A stretch of 64,000 bases of DNA from Anseranas semipalmata (Eukaryota > Chordata > Aves > Anseriformes > Anseranatidae). Below the pieces are notes generated by a model that was not told the DNA's origin, did not search any database, and saw only the letters and a list, made by a program, of their open reading frames with translations. Below, piece after piece: positions 1 to 12,830 of this stretch. The DNA is taken from the NCBI GenBank assembly GCA_013399115.1, contig VXAA01000104.1:134-64133 (forward strand). Reading direction: 5' to 3'. The stretch's first letter is position 1, and each line of letters opens with the position of its first letter. Made by a program: the position numbers and the translations under genes.

Positions 1-582
1 CTCTGGGCTGTATTGTATTTCCAGCAAATGTCTGGGAAGTTGAAGTCCCCCATGAGAATGAGTGCTGGCGATTGCATGACTTCTGCCAGCTGCTTGTAGG
101 ATGCCTCATCTGTCTCCTCATCCTGGTTTGGCGGTCTATAACAGATCCCCCACCAGGACGCCCCCACTGATCCTAACCCACAGGGACTCAACCTTATAAT
201 TCCCGGCCTTGAGTTCTACAACATCAAAACACTCTCTAATATAGAGAGCCACACTGCTGCCCCTCCTGTGTTGCCTGTTGCTCCTGAAGAGCCTACAGCC
301 ATTCATTGCAGCACTCCAGTCATGGGAGTGGTCCCACCACGTTTCAGTGATGGCAACCAAGTCATAGTTTGCCTGCCGCACAATGGCTTCCAGCTCCTCC
401 TGTTTGTTGCCAATGCTGCGTGCATTAGTGTAGATGCACTTCAGTCGGGCCATTGCCCTCTCCCCCTGCCCTGACATTGTTCCCCCAGGCTCATCACTAA
501 CGAGACTCATTTCATCCCCATCCCCCTTCTTACCTAGTTTAAAGCCCTCTCAATGAGTCCTGCCAGCTCCTGGGCTAGGAAC
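1..582 (-). mobile_element. CR1 LINE, ORF1/ORF2 junction and endonuclease region, cut by window edge
   Basis: Read on the minus strand, this stretch carries the end of CR1 ORF1 (about 534-580, residues LAQELAGLIERALN then a stop), a spacer of about 23 bases, and then the start of ORF2 at the ATG whose complement is at 508-510. ORF2 begins with an AP-type endonuclease that nicks target DNA before reverse transcription in this LINE family. Similarity to CR1 fades near 582, so upstream ORF1 sequence is missing, and the element continues beyond base 1. A one-base frameshift in the C-run at 147-151 breaks ORF2. The family call is strong; the subfamily is not determined. Confidence 0.9.
136..510 (-). 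pseudogene. CR1 ORF2 N-terminus: AP endonuclease domain, frameshifted
   Basis: This open frame of 124 codons matches the start of CR1 ORF2p. Endonuclease-type motifs are visible: NARSIGNK with the conserved Asn (about residues 29-36), ITETWWD with the catalytic Glu (about 54-60), and the SSVALYIRE block (about 85-93). The frame ends early because the C-run at 147-151 has one base too many for the CR1 frame. Beyond it, at 1-146, the other frame reads GICYRPPNQ and then LILMGDFNFPDICW, the GDFN motif of the same domain. In an active element this protein, with the downstream reverse transcriptase, would drive target-primed retrotransposition. Here it is a pseudogene. The start at 510 is the first Met after the ORF1 stop. 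Confidence 0.85.
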
Positions 583-1878
583 CAGTTCAAAGGAAACTAC
601 TATCGAATCTTAATTAAAAAGTCTGTTCTGCTCTCTGCTTGGTTGTCACCTCTGCATCTGCCAGAAACCAAACAGCCAGAAAGCAGGCATAGATTATAAA
701 GCTAGGAATTGAAGGAATTATAACTAGATTTTTTTTTTCATGTTATTGATTTGCACAATAAGCTGCAATGGGGGAGGAAGAAGAAAAGACAGAGGGAAAG
801 ATTAGTTCATGTTGAAACTAGACAGAAAGGTTTCGGAGTTTTGCAAAGAATATTTATTGTGGTTATTCATCTCTTATGTTTAACCTGTTTTCCTTTTTTT
901 TTTTTTTTCCCCAGGTCTCTTTCACTAATTTTATTTTAAATAGTTTCTGGGTTTTGTTACAATGTTTGCTGTAACTCGTAGTAGCATCCACATCCTTCAT
1001 GGCCTTGATTCTGCACAGAGCCTTAGGACTGAGTACACCTTCAGAGTCCTCAGAGTGGAATCAAAACTCATATCAGGAAAAAAAAAAAAAAGGAGATGCA
1101 TGAGGGAAAGAGAAAAAGAGATGAGTCAGAAAAGTAACACAGGTCACACAGGAAAGGAGATTATTAAAAAGATTAGTCATTTTCTGGGGAGGAGGGAGAA
1201 GATGGGAAAGAACAGGAAACCAGGAATCTCCGCTAGGTGTTTAGGAAGGCTCTTCCTGATCTTCCTGCTGAGGAGTAATTTAAAAAACTGAAGAGGGGAT
1301 AGAGAGAAGTGGCAGCTTTTTTAGCATGTGGCAGTTTTTATAGCATCTCTTGGCCTCCTGCTTTTGGACTAGCAAGTCCCAAGTAACTTTAGGGTCCTTG
1401 TTAAGACCTTAGTTATTCCTGGAAGCTCAGGTACCCTAGTATTTTTTCAGTCAGAAGCTTGTGTTAAGTGAGATGACTGCACCTCATTCTTTCAGATACA
1501 AATTGTCTATGTCTTGATCACCATAGAACCAGGTTGTTGTAACGTGTTTTCTCTGCAACTACTTGCAGAGAAACGACTTGTCATTTTGAAGCTGCTGGTA
1601 ATGTTTACCACCAAGGCTCTTTAACCAGCTTACCTGCTCTTCACCAAATGCCAGTCATTTTTCTAGTTGCAGTTTAGTGTGTGGATTTTAAATTTCACAG
1701 ACACAGTAATTCTGAAATTTGATTATGTGGAAGAACATGTTTCTCTTCATGTCATTATGCACTCCCATTGGAGGAGGCCAGAACAGGAATTTCCATTTGG
1801 TGTCCTCTGCTCTGGAACTTGCTTCTGGTCCAATTTTTTCATTTGTTGAATCTGGCATGCATTCTGCACAGGTCATCA

Positions 1879-1920
1879 TTTTGTTTGTTTGTTTGTTTGT
1901 TCGTTTGTTTGTTTTTGTTC
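1879..1920. repeat. (GTTT)n microsatellite
   Basis: About ten GTTT units with one C interruption (TTCG) near 1901 and a loss of register at the end. Confidence 0.9.
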
Positions 1921-4900
1921 CCCACCCCCTGGGCACTTATATAATGGATGAGTTTGTGAAATGCAGAGATTTTATTACTGCAGTAATGACTGTCTTGAGT
2001 ACAATACAAGTCTTTGTTTAATGAGTCAACAGTAGTTTAAAATTTGCTTTATTTTTTAATATTTTATACCTAGTATTTTAAAGCACTAAATGTAATTGTT
2101 GAAAATCTTTTCAAATTAAAATAAACAAAATAAAATATTTTCAAATATTCAGTTTGTTCCTTCCTTTTGTAACTAACAGAAACTTTTCATTTATTAGCCA
2201 TTGTCCTCCCTTCATTTACTAATGTGCTGAAGGATGTTTCCTATTTCATCTCTGTGCTCCTGGATTTTTACTGTTTCTCTAGTAAGTATGTCATCACCAA
2301 CTCAGTTGTCATTTATCTACATTTAAACTATCAGACTCAGATGAGAAAAAGCCATTTTAGTTTACTACATAAAGAATTGGTTTATGCTCTGCTTTTCTTT
2401 CTGTTTATAAGCAGACACAGAGCAAGACAAAAGCATAGAGGCACACGTGGGTATGAATTAGCAGAGTGGGACTGCACAACGCTTCGGTTTTCTTTTCATT
2501 TCCATTTATTGTGTGTAATGTTTTGGAAGGACAACCTCCCAGTGCTAGGATATCAGCCACCATCCATTGCCATTTCTTTCTTCCTGTTCACCTGCCAGTC
2601 AGCTCTCACTCACTCCTGGTCTCCTCCCTTTTCCTCCCAGTGCTCAGGTTTCAGCTGTGATGTGAGGGTTGGTGGCACCTACTTCTCCCCACACGCAGGG
2701 CTGGTGGCTGCTCAAGGGCTTCTTAGCTGATTCTCTGGTCAGCGGAGTGGTGGCTGAACCATCCCGAACAGCCAACAATGAAGTTGCATCAATAGATTTC
2801 AGCTGTGGTGCAGAAACTCGAACAGGCAAACACAGGAGCTTAGAGAGGGATGAAAGTCAATGTTACCTGGCAGTGAAAATGTGCTTGGCTGAAGCTGTCT
2901 GAGCTATGTATTTATTTCCAACAAGTCCATCATCACAGGACATGAGAGCTGTCTAAAAAAATTACTTAAAAGCATAAATAACTTGTAAGCATTGCAGCAC
3001 TGGTTCGATAGCCTATTTTAATCATTCTTCCTTTTGTTCCCTCAGAGGATTTTTGTTTTTAAATGAAATTAATGAAATAGAATGTTTCACAATACTCATC
3101 TGTCTTCTTTTCCTCCACGTTTTTCTGCCAAATTACTGGGAGTGCCTGAGTTCTGGCTGGGAAGCTTCCTGATCTCCCTGGTAAGAAACCATACCATTAC
3201 AGAAAATGTATATAAATAGGTTACATCTGCTTTAATCCGCCTTGCACAGAGACCTTGCTGTTACCAATGATAGTCATGCATGCCCACAAATGGAATCAAA
3301 CAGTGACACTTTGACCCACCCTAAGTGGATTGATATTACTGACTCTTGCTAACATGCAAGGATGATATTTAATGTAGCAGAGAGTCAAACAGATTAGGAC
3401 TGCATATTTAGGAAAAACTGGGTCAGGCTGACTCAGTACTGAAAAGTGCAGGATCAGTTTGAGTATTTAAGAATGTCTGGGAGATAGGGTGGGTTTGGGA
3501 ACAAGGCAGGAAACTTCCTGGAGCGACTGACATGTCAGTGGTGGGAACTTTGCCAATGGCCTACACCCACATTTCTTTTAAGGTATTTAAAATACACTGA
3601 AACATCTCTTTTCTTTAACCCTCAACAAGAATGACCAAGAAAGGGTTTCCTGCAGTCCTCACAACCCTGAAGGGCAACAATGTCCTCCAGTAAATTCACT
3701 GTACTGCACCAATGTGATCAGCCTCAAGAAGGGGAAAGGAGTGGGGGTAGTTAATGGAACAGACAGCCCATGATCCCAACTGACAAGTGCAACTTTAAAA
3801 TATGATGAACAAACCATCCCAGATTAAGCACAGCGGTGACTTGCCTGTTCCAGTATTTCCCCGCTGTTGTGATTTTACATGTTATGCCATGGCAGCCATG
3901 CAAATCAATTACAACTGGAAATGACAACTCTTCCAGTAATGCATATCACCATTGTTTAAAAGATGCAAAAAGCATTCCACAAGTAACATTCAATCTCTTG
4001 CCTCATCACTGCAGTCTCCACAAAGAAAGGGGAAAAAAAAAAAAGCATTTCTACTATGCATACAATTAAACCCATGAGAACGAAGCATGAGTACCCACAA
4101 TACAGCATTTCAAAATGTTAACTGTATTGTGAGTGTCACATGGTTGCTTACATGGTACATTCAGAAATAATGAAGAACAAAACAGTGGGACACAAAACCT
4201 TGTACAAATATGAGACATGAAATACTCATTTTAATGTGAAATAGATTCATTTTCACGTAATTGGGGAAAGAATAATAGCTGTTGCAAGTATAAATCTCAT
4301 TTTTGGATTTTTGAATGTATAAAAGTAACCACCAGGCATAGTTTACTCTTTGTACAGTGTACCAGACATGGTCTACTTCATGTCTGGATTTCAGAACTCA
4401 TATATATATGAGATTGAATAAATCTGTACAATATTTTTTATGAAGATTGTCTTGCAAAATGTAACATGTGACATTCTATGATTTGCAAACTTTCTGAATT
4501 TTGTTACAATTTCATTACCGTACAAACAAATAAATTGGCAAATTTTATCATTTTTAGTTGTCAAGCTATTTTTTCTCCAAAACAAGAAATTATTTTTGCT
4601 CAAAATTTTTACATTTTTATTTGAAAATGAATCTGTACTCTCGGGAAATTAGTGCTATTTTGCTTCAAACTGTTGCAAGTCTTAGGGAAAAAATCAGAAT
4701 AAAAAAAAACAAGTGCACTTCCAAATCACAATAAAGAACAAAAATTCCTCAAATCTAACAGTTTTATATTTAGTTTCTGTATTTTGGACATTTTCAGTAG
4801 TCAGAGGTTATACAAATTTGTCTGATAGGCAACCTTCCTGTCACATTACATAATAACAACACAGTCCATCTTCAGAGGATGCCTTGTCCACATTGTTGCT

Positions 4901-7672
4901 CTATTCTAAGGCAGTAGAGCTTGAAGGGGGTTACAATTTTTCAGTGACAGGATTAGAATATGTAATTTATAGTTTGCTCTTCCACTCCCACAGAAGAATC
5001 TCATGCCTGCAGTGAGCCTCTGGCATATATATAAATATTATAAATAATTATACTTGTCTCCTTTTGGCATTTCTTCAGGCTATGGTTTCCAGCCCAGATA
5101 TCCAATATAAGCCATGATGATAAAATAAATATATTGTGTCTCACCAGTGGTTTTCACCATGTGCTCGCAGAGACACCTTGTGCTTTTGACAACTGTTTAT
5201 CAGACTCTCAGATCCAGAATCCAAAAGGTCAAATAGTCAAAACCATACTCCTCCATCCGCACAATAAACAAAAGGATTTCATCTGCTGATGCTTCAGGTG
5301 CTCCACAGCTCTGTTTCTCTCTTACCTACCCAAAAACAACAACTTTGTGTGTATGTGTGTGTAAAGTATCTGAGATGGAGAAGAAATAAACAAAAAGCTA
5401 TTCCCCAAAACATAGTTGTGTAAGGACTGAGGGACACAAATTCGTCTTGCTATGTACCACAGACTGTTACATTTCCCTTTCCAGTCCTTGGAACATCAGA
5501 GTAGTGTATTTCTCAGGCAAAACCAGGGATGACCAACGTGCCATTAACTGCCATGGCTGCTTTAGTGCTAGGGGATTAATTAGGTGAGAGGTGCCTGCTT
5601 ACATGTGTCTTACATGTTAGTTTTGTAATGCTTTGTAATTAATTGTTTTCTATGATAGCTCTGTAATAAATGAAGACTAAATTTAAGAGTGAATGCTATA
5701 GAAGGGTTTTCCAAGCAAATGTCTGTACAGAATCTAGGTAGAAGTACAGTTCACTTTTTCTCCTAAACACATGGTGGAAATTTCAAGTTGCATCTTTAAA
5801 TACATATGGAGAAAGTGTAACCAGAGAGAAAAAAGTGGCTGACCCTGGAGCTGCGCACAGGAGAGATTGTATAACTCTAGAGGAAAGTTTCAGTTACAAG
5901 TTGGCACAGAGACTGAAACAATGCTCAGAACCTTCCAGTATTGCATTTTCTCTGCCACTACCAACATATTGGTAATTCCATCCTCCCCAAGATCGGTTGC
6001 AGAACAAGCTCATGGATCATGCTCCACTTAGTAAAGAGCTTCCTCAAGCTTGGACAGATTGATTCTGAACCACTGAGTCCAATTAGGACTTACTTAATAG
6101 AATCATTTTTTATACCTATAAATTTTTGGCTTATTTTCTCCTTGTGAATTAGAAACTGGAGCTGGGTATAAACAATGGGAAAACATATCAAAATAATTTG
6201 AAAATCCTCCTTGAGTTAAAAACCTTTTCCCCTGTTACTCACTCTGTTCTTTCGAGGAAGACAATTTTCGTACCACCTCAGAATAAGCAGAGTACATTGC
6301 ATTGAATATATTAATACATTGTGATACATGTGACTTGAAAGATATCTGCAGACACATTCACAAAGAAACAGGAAATCACAACTAGTTTAACTAGGAAGCT
6401 CCCTGATTTGAGGGTAATAAGCAACAGAAAGCACAAGAACCATCATATTAAGTCAGGTGAAAGATCCATTTAGCCTAGTACCCTTTCTCTTACTGTAGCC
6501 AGCAGCAAATGATTAGGGAAAATTTGTCAGAAGCAGGAAATAAAACTGTTCCCCATGACTGTTGCTAGAATTTCAGGTAATCTCCCATTTAAGAACTTCC
6601 TGAGCTAGAGTTTGGATCCAGGCCACAGTTTTTAATATCTCCACTACACTTATCTACCACAGTTTTCTCTGGCATCTTTTTAAGTTCATTGGCATTGTGC
6701 TCTTTGTAGCATCTCACAGCAACAGATTCCCCAATTTAATGACCATTCCTTCCCAATCCTTCACCATCCCCTGTATCAGTTGAGCCCTGCTCAGATTCAG
6801 ATTACTGAAGAGTGTAGGGAATAAATCACTGTTCTAGCTTTAAAAAATCTACCTTGGTTTCCAGAAACAGTCTATGGCAGCATAAATCTGTAAGCTAGCT
6901 TGCCCTTTCTTGTCCTTCCTATTTTTTGTTCTTTCTGACTTTTTCCTTGTTATCCATCTTTTAATAAAATAATTATTTAAAACAGTCCTGATTTTACAAT
7001 AGGATTCCACACAACATGATTTTGGTTGCAAACATGTCCCATTCATTCTGATTTTACACAGTGGGAACAAAAATATCTTGCATTTTTATTCCAAGTCTGT
7101 TTCTTGGTTTTAATAAGTAAAATCCCTTTATTCAACTAGTGTTTTGTGAACAACCTATATCTCAAAACATGAGATTAGTGAATATTTCTTGTAAATCCAT
7201 TAATATCCAGAAATCCTTTCTCTTTTCAAAATATTTGTGAGAACTGAGTAATTTCCACAGCAAATTATGCAAATGTGCTGTACAAGCTCTCCAGCACAGC
7301 TCAGTCAGTGCAAATCCTGACCTTCCAATGCTCCTGCTGTTCCTGCTCTGGGCTTCTCTTCATCAGGCTGCCAATCACATGTTATGATGCCAAGTTTTGC
7401 AACGTGGATAACTGTCCACTAGAAGCCAAGATAATATCAATGAGCTTATTTACACAAAAGGATTAAACCAAGATTTGAAAACCCACATGCAGAAAGAAAA
7501 ATCTTCTTTATTGAATTCATCCAAAAGTAGCAAAGCTTGAGGCAAGGATTGCTGGATAAAATCTGCAGTTGTGTTATGCAAATGTTAGATTAGATAAGTT
7601 ACTGGGTCAGAGGACACCGTAAAAATGATGAACTTTATTAACTTCTTTAGCTCCTTATCAACTGCGATTAAG

Positions 7673-7696
7673 AAAATAATAATAATAATAATAATT
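7673..7696. repeat. (AAT)n microsatellite
   Basis: A short run of about seven AAT units lies just upstream of the CR1 tail that starts near 7743. Confidence 0.85.
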
Positions 7697-7742
7697 TTTA
7701 ATTTCAACTACCACCACAGAGTGTCTGGATCGTTTGTATCCC

Positions 7743-7884
7743 ACATAAGAGGCGTTTGGACTGTGCACTTAGTCACATGGTCTAAAATTTTGGGTAGACC
7801 TGTGCAGTGCCAGGAGCTGGACTCGATGATCCTTATGGGTCCCTTCCAACTCGGGATATTCTGTGATTCTGTGATTCTGTGATA
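7743..7884 (+). mobile_element. CR1 LINE 3' fragment
   Basis: This is a 5'-truncated CR1 tail. It contains the GCGTTTGGAC, CATGGTCTAA and TCCCTTCCAACTCGGGATATT blocks and ends in three ATTCTGTG octamers, the CR1 3' terminus. It is the same subfamily type as the copy at 15575-15816 and keeps no coding potential. Confidence 0.92.
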
Positions 7885-10800
7885 CGGTTCATGCTATAGT
7901 AACTGAGGATCAAGTTGGCCATTAAATGCCAAACATACATCTTAAGAAATGTTGTATTTAATATATATATGTGTTTATATATATTTTTGCGTGTATATGC
8001 TCTCCCAGGTGGATACCCAGAGACATTGTAATTCAATAAAAGCAATAACATCTGTACAGAAACAATGCCACACTGTGATAGCCAATATTAAGGTAATTTG
8101 CACTGGAAATGTTAGTCAGATCTACCATTCTGAGTGGAAAAATGGGAATTTACATTGATTTTAGCTGGCTAGAAAACAGGAAGACAACTTATGCTAGTGT
8201 AGAGTTTAAACTTTCTAAAGAACAATGTGTAAAAAGGGTCTAGAGGGACCCTCAAAGTTTAGATTTTATGCTATTGCTTTCTTTCCAAAAAAAGGCCAAA
8301 GAGGAAATCAAAACTAACAAGGAGTTTTCCATTCTTTATAAGGGAATTCTCTTCCCTTTTAAAGATAGTGTGCAGAGAAATGCTTTGTCTCTTCAGTTAT
8401 TTTTTACCTGCTTTTTTTTACTCCTAATAGGTGTTATTCTGCTGATTTTCTTTTCCTGGGATCACAGATATTTTAAGAATATGATTCTTTTGCAATGATG
8501 AAAATAAGTTGGTATTGGTAGATAGCAGTTCAGTTCAGATTCCGCTATCAGTATGTGTAGAACACTGAGGGTGATGGAATTCATGCCCTTCAACATCTTA
8601 GGTACTTCACAGATACCTGAGCAAAGGAATCCCTGCACACCATAAAGATATTTTCCTTTAAAATACTATTGCATATAAAGTAAGGGACACACTGAAAGGA
8701 TATTTGAGCCTCAGGGCTGCAACAGAATCTAGTAAAACCTTCTCTTCACAATGCGTGTGAAGAGTTAATCATTTCAGAAACAGCATCTAAAATAACAAGC
8801 AAACAGGAGAGCAACCTGCTGCTAAGCAATAGAGAAGTGCTGCGGAGTCAGGTGTGTCTTAAATCCACTTCTGTGTGGGACTCACGTGATATGCTCTGGG
8901 TTGTAGGGGAATCATTTTATTCACTTTTTCCTGGCGGCCTGGAGCATTACGCTACAGGTAGGACCTCTACTATCCTAAAAATAGAGCAGGGCACCTTTTG
9001 TAAAGCACAGCAATATGGTGATGCTCTTCTTCTCCTTCTGTGGGCAGTGGGTACACCTTCAATCCAACCTATGGACAACCTAAAGACTGGTCCTAAATGT
9101 TAGAAGAAGAAGTGACTGTTTAGGGTGGCTGACTTTTGGGGCTTTTATCTGCTTCTGTCCTTTGCCACAGTGAAAAGTGGAGTGCAAGAAAGGAGTGATA
9201 GCAGATGAAAAACTGGATCTAAAGGCAATAGATTTTGTTTGTTTATTTGCTTTTTTTCTTTGCTTCCTTGTCTAAGTAAGAGGGCATAAACAGAGGTAGG
9301 ATTGAGTTAAACTATGCAAGTGAACAGATTTGGTGGAGGTCTGGATGTGCCAGGAGGTGGGTGAGTTACCCTTCCAAATAATAGGCATGATGAAAGTCCT
9401 AGGATGACATCAAACTGAGAGAACAGTCCCCCATCCTTACTCAAGTTCAACTCATTTGTGTTCCAGCCACACATCCACCAATATTGCCACGGGTATGATA
9501 ACTCCAATGAAGGTGGCCACCAAACAGGATCAAACTGACTACAGAAGAACAAGATAGCTGAGTAAGAGAGATTCACTGTCCTTTAAAATCTCCCTGACCT
9601 AGCTTTCCTATCTCTACTGGTTGTGGAAATTTCCCTGGTTCCTCCCAGCTTCACCCAACTTCCATCACACCACAGTTTTAAAAATATGTATAAATTTTGT
9701 AGCATTCTGTTACTGGTACAATAGTGGATGTCAGTGGAAAGCAAAGAGAATAAAGTTACTGTCTTTAAGATGTCACAATTGTTTCTGCTTACTGTTCAGA
9801 GCAGCTTGCTATCATTGGCTCTCATTGAATTTTTTTTCCCCTTCTGCCTGAAGCGTTCAGACTAATTTCTGTCATGTCCTGGAAGATATTGCCTTAGTCA
9901 CATCTATAGGTCAATATGAACGCAAATTTTTTTTGTGCTGCAGCTCTCCCATTCTGGTAAAGCATATACAAATTCATTGCATCAGAAACAACACAAGAAC
10001 TAGCAGACTTCGTGCAGGCAGCTTAGTAGGCAGAGAAAGTCTCTGAAACTGAGAGAAGAATACTTGAATATGTGTCTGGTCCTTAAGCAGTCTGTAAAAT
10101 TCCTTACTTCCATCCTAGTAGCATACAGTAACCTGAAGGCTGTGTAAAAGAGTATTCTTGTCCTTTCTTCTCAATCAACACATTTTCAATTCCTTTCTGC
10201 ACTGAACACAGCTTTAAAAACAGGGCTGGAGAGCTACATTCTCAGAAGGGACTGTTGCATGGAGAGTAGGGCTTTCCTTAGGGAAATGATGCGTGGGGGT
10301 TTAATCCTTTAAGGCAACTAAAGGAGACGTGACCTAGATCTTCCACATCTGTGTAAGTGCTGAATCTAACAGCATATGAAAGCTGCAGGCTTGGACTAAA
10401 ACCAGAAAACAGTAGCTTAAATAGCTCACCTGCTGCAATGAACTTCTCAGAAGAAGCAGATGGAGGAGGGATAGAGATCAGAACCTGAGCAATCTGCATA
10501 TGAGATAAACATCAAGCTGCTTGCCTCTAACAAGACCAGGGTGTTTGGGAACTTTAAAAGTGTAAAAAGTAAGGCATGTTAAGCTGTGATTTTCAGACCA
10601 TGTTTTTTGGCTAAGATACTGAACTTCATTGCAAGTCACCTGCTTTCTTTTTAGACCTTTATAAGTCCCAGATCTCTTCAGAAACAATCTTTATTCTACA
10701 GTAATGTGCTTTGATGATTACACGCTCCTTAGAAGCAAAGCATTTATGTTAATGGGAAGAAAATTGTCCATTTCATCACACTTTCTTTGCAACTTTCACC

Positions 10801-11860
10801 TGACATGTTACAACAAGACAGGGGCTCGTTTCATTAATAGTAATCTCATTCTTCTCTCACCCTTTTTTGTGAACTGACTGCAGGACTTGCAGTATCCTGC
10901 AAAGCACAGCATAGTATTAGTAACAGGTATTGCCAGGTCAGTGTGTACCTTTGGATGAATTATCAGCTATATGTTGTGTTTGTCTGCTATGTGTCAAAGT
11001 GCTTGCAAATGGGAAGCTGGCTAACTTTGCATCACTTTCATAAACAGCAGTTTCATATAAAGTGAATTAGTATTTCGCTTTACAGTAGGTTCTGTTCTAA
11101 GTAATAGGTTGCAGAGGAAGAAACTAAAAAGCAAGTATAAGAGGGATCCATTACTATGTAAAACCACTGAATGATTTTAATTGCCACATGGAAAGGAATT
11201 TTTCTGTTTAAAAAAAAGTGAAAATACAGGTGTTGATTACTTCTAGCGAGTTCACTTTCAGACTATGCTTCCAAAATACAGCATAGAGCAACTAACTGGA
11301 GGAATATGTTTTACGACATACTCCAGCTAGACAGACAAACACCTCCGCAGTTCAAAGCCATCAAGAATATTCACAAACCAGCATGCTTTGCAACTGAGTA
11401 GCTGTTCTGGACTTTAATGCAGCTGAAATTTAAAAAGACAATAGTTCTCCTTAAAAATGCCATGCAGTTTTCAAGAATGATAACTGTTCTGCTTGGTTTT
11501 TCTTTACTTATGTTTGACATTTTGAAACAGTTATAATTGACATTATAACTGACTACCTGTCAGGATCAAATTGCATTTAGTTTCTAAACAACATTATCCC
11601 CATTGATAGTATTGTCCATCACTGACATCCCATTACCTTAAGTGTTTGTACTGCCATATGAACTCCTGTAATTAATTATGGCCAAATTGTTAGATCTTGA
11701 GATATTTTCACATTTGGAAAAGGACAAAAACCCTTATCACTTGTGAAATTTTCCTGTGCTGGTTACACGTTTCAGTCATTCAGAAAGTGACAGGTATTGC
11801 AGATAAGAACATCCACTGTGCAGCCCAGGATACAGGAAGAAGTAAGGCTACAGCCATATT
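7885..11860. other. unassigned intergenic DNA
   Basis: No gene or transposon is recognised. Open frames are all under 90 codons and lack motifs. Composition is AT-rich with T-rich patches, for example near 8400-8460. Confidence 0.5.
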
Positions 11861-12830
11861 CAGAATCACAGAATCACAGAATAGTTAAGGTTGGAAGGGA
11901 TCTCTGGAGGTCACCTGGTCCAATCCCACTGCTCAAGCAGGGTCACCCAGAGCAGGTTGCCCAGAACCATATTCAGGCAGCTTTTAAAGATTTCCAAGGA
12001 GGGAGACTCTATAATCTCTCTGGGCAACCTGTGCTCGGTCACCTGTGTAATAAAGTTCTTCCTGCTGTTTAGACAGAAACTCCGGTATTCCAGCTTGTGC
12101 CCATTACTTCTTGTCCTGGAACTGGGCACCACTGAAAAGAGCCTGGCTCCATCTTTGCTGTCTGCTCATCCAGCCCATGCTTCTATAGCTTCTCTATGAG
12201 ACTCTTACTGGGGACACTGTCAAAGGCCTTACTGAAGTCCAGGAAGACAATATCCACTGCTCCCCCCTCATCCATCAGACATTATATGGTCATTTCATTA
12301 TAGAAGCTTATCAGGTTGGTTAAGCATGACTTCCCCTTGGGTTCCCATGCTAGCTATTCCTGATGATTTTCTTCTCCTTCATGTGCCTGGAAATGGTTTC
12401 CAGGATTAGCTGTTCCATCACATTCCCAGGGATTGAGGTGAGGCTGATCGGTCTGTAGCTCCTCAGGTCCTCCTTCTTGCCCTTCTTGAAGATAGGAACG
12501 ACATTTGCTTTCCTCTAGTCTCCGTGCACATCTCCCAGTTGCCACAATCAAGCAAAGATTATAGAGAGTGGCTTTGCAATCACATCTGCCAGTTCACTGA
12601 ACACTTGTGAGTGCATCCCATCAGGGCCTATGGACTTGTGAATGTCCAGTTTGCTCAAGTATTCCCTGACCTCATCCTCCTCCACCAAAGGTATATCTTC
12701 TTTGTTCTAGGCTTTCAGCCTGAGATTCCTGAAGGCCTGCCTTCTGGTAAAGACTGAGGCAAAGAAAGCTTTCAGTACCTCAGACTATTCACTGTCCTGG
12801 GTAACCAGGTCTGTTTTCTTCACTACTCTT
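11861..12830 (-). mobile_element. CR1 LINE with large internal deletion
   Basis: The 3' end is at the left (two ATCACAGA-type octamers from 11861, then AAGGTTGGAAGGGATC). Read on the minus strand, 12830 to about 12155 covers the region before and into the reverse transcriptase. The sequence then jumps directly to the C-terminal part of ORF2 and the 3' end (about 12150-11861). Compared with the copy at 44.7 kb, about 0.8 kb is missing, including the FADD catalytic block. Both halves are on the same strand and in the expected order, which fits an internal deletion of one insertion better than two independent insertions. Confidence 0.88.
12156..12830 (-). pseudogene. CR1 ORF2 fragment: reverse transcriptase N-terminal part, broken
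   Basis: Minus-strand frames give typical CR1 reverse transcriptase blocks with several stops between them: [44 protein letters not shown], and motif A as VDIVFLDFSKAFDSV. The motif A aspartate is kept. The rest of the catalytic domain, with the FADD motif, is deleted at about 12150-12160, so the copy cannot encode an enzyme. Its neighbour across the deletion is the element's own C-terminal and 3' part. Confidence 0.82.

Larger units (their letters stand above)
583..7742. other. unassigned intergenic DNA
   Basis: I see no recognisable gene or transposon here. The stretch is AT-rich with short simple repeats: a GTTT tract at 1879-1920, A-runs near 1079-1091 and 4031-4044, a TG-rich patch near 5345-5362, and an AAT run at 7673-7696. 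Its longest open frame (2224-2730, plus, 168 codons) has no motif I recognise, and about one frame of that length is expected by chance in 64 kb of this composition. Bases about 2520-2800 are richer in G and C than the surroundings, without an obvious reason. Confidence 0.5.

Noticed and set aside
2224..2730. 168-codon plus-strand open frame
   Set aside because: It has no recognisable motif, and a frame of this length is expected about once by chance in 64 kb of this composition. There is no splice or promoter context.
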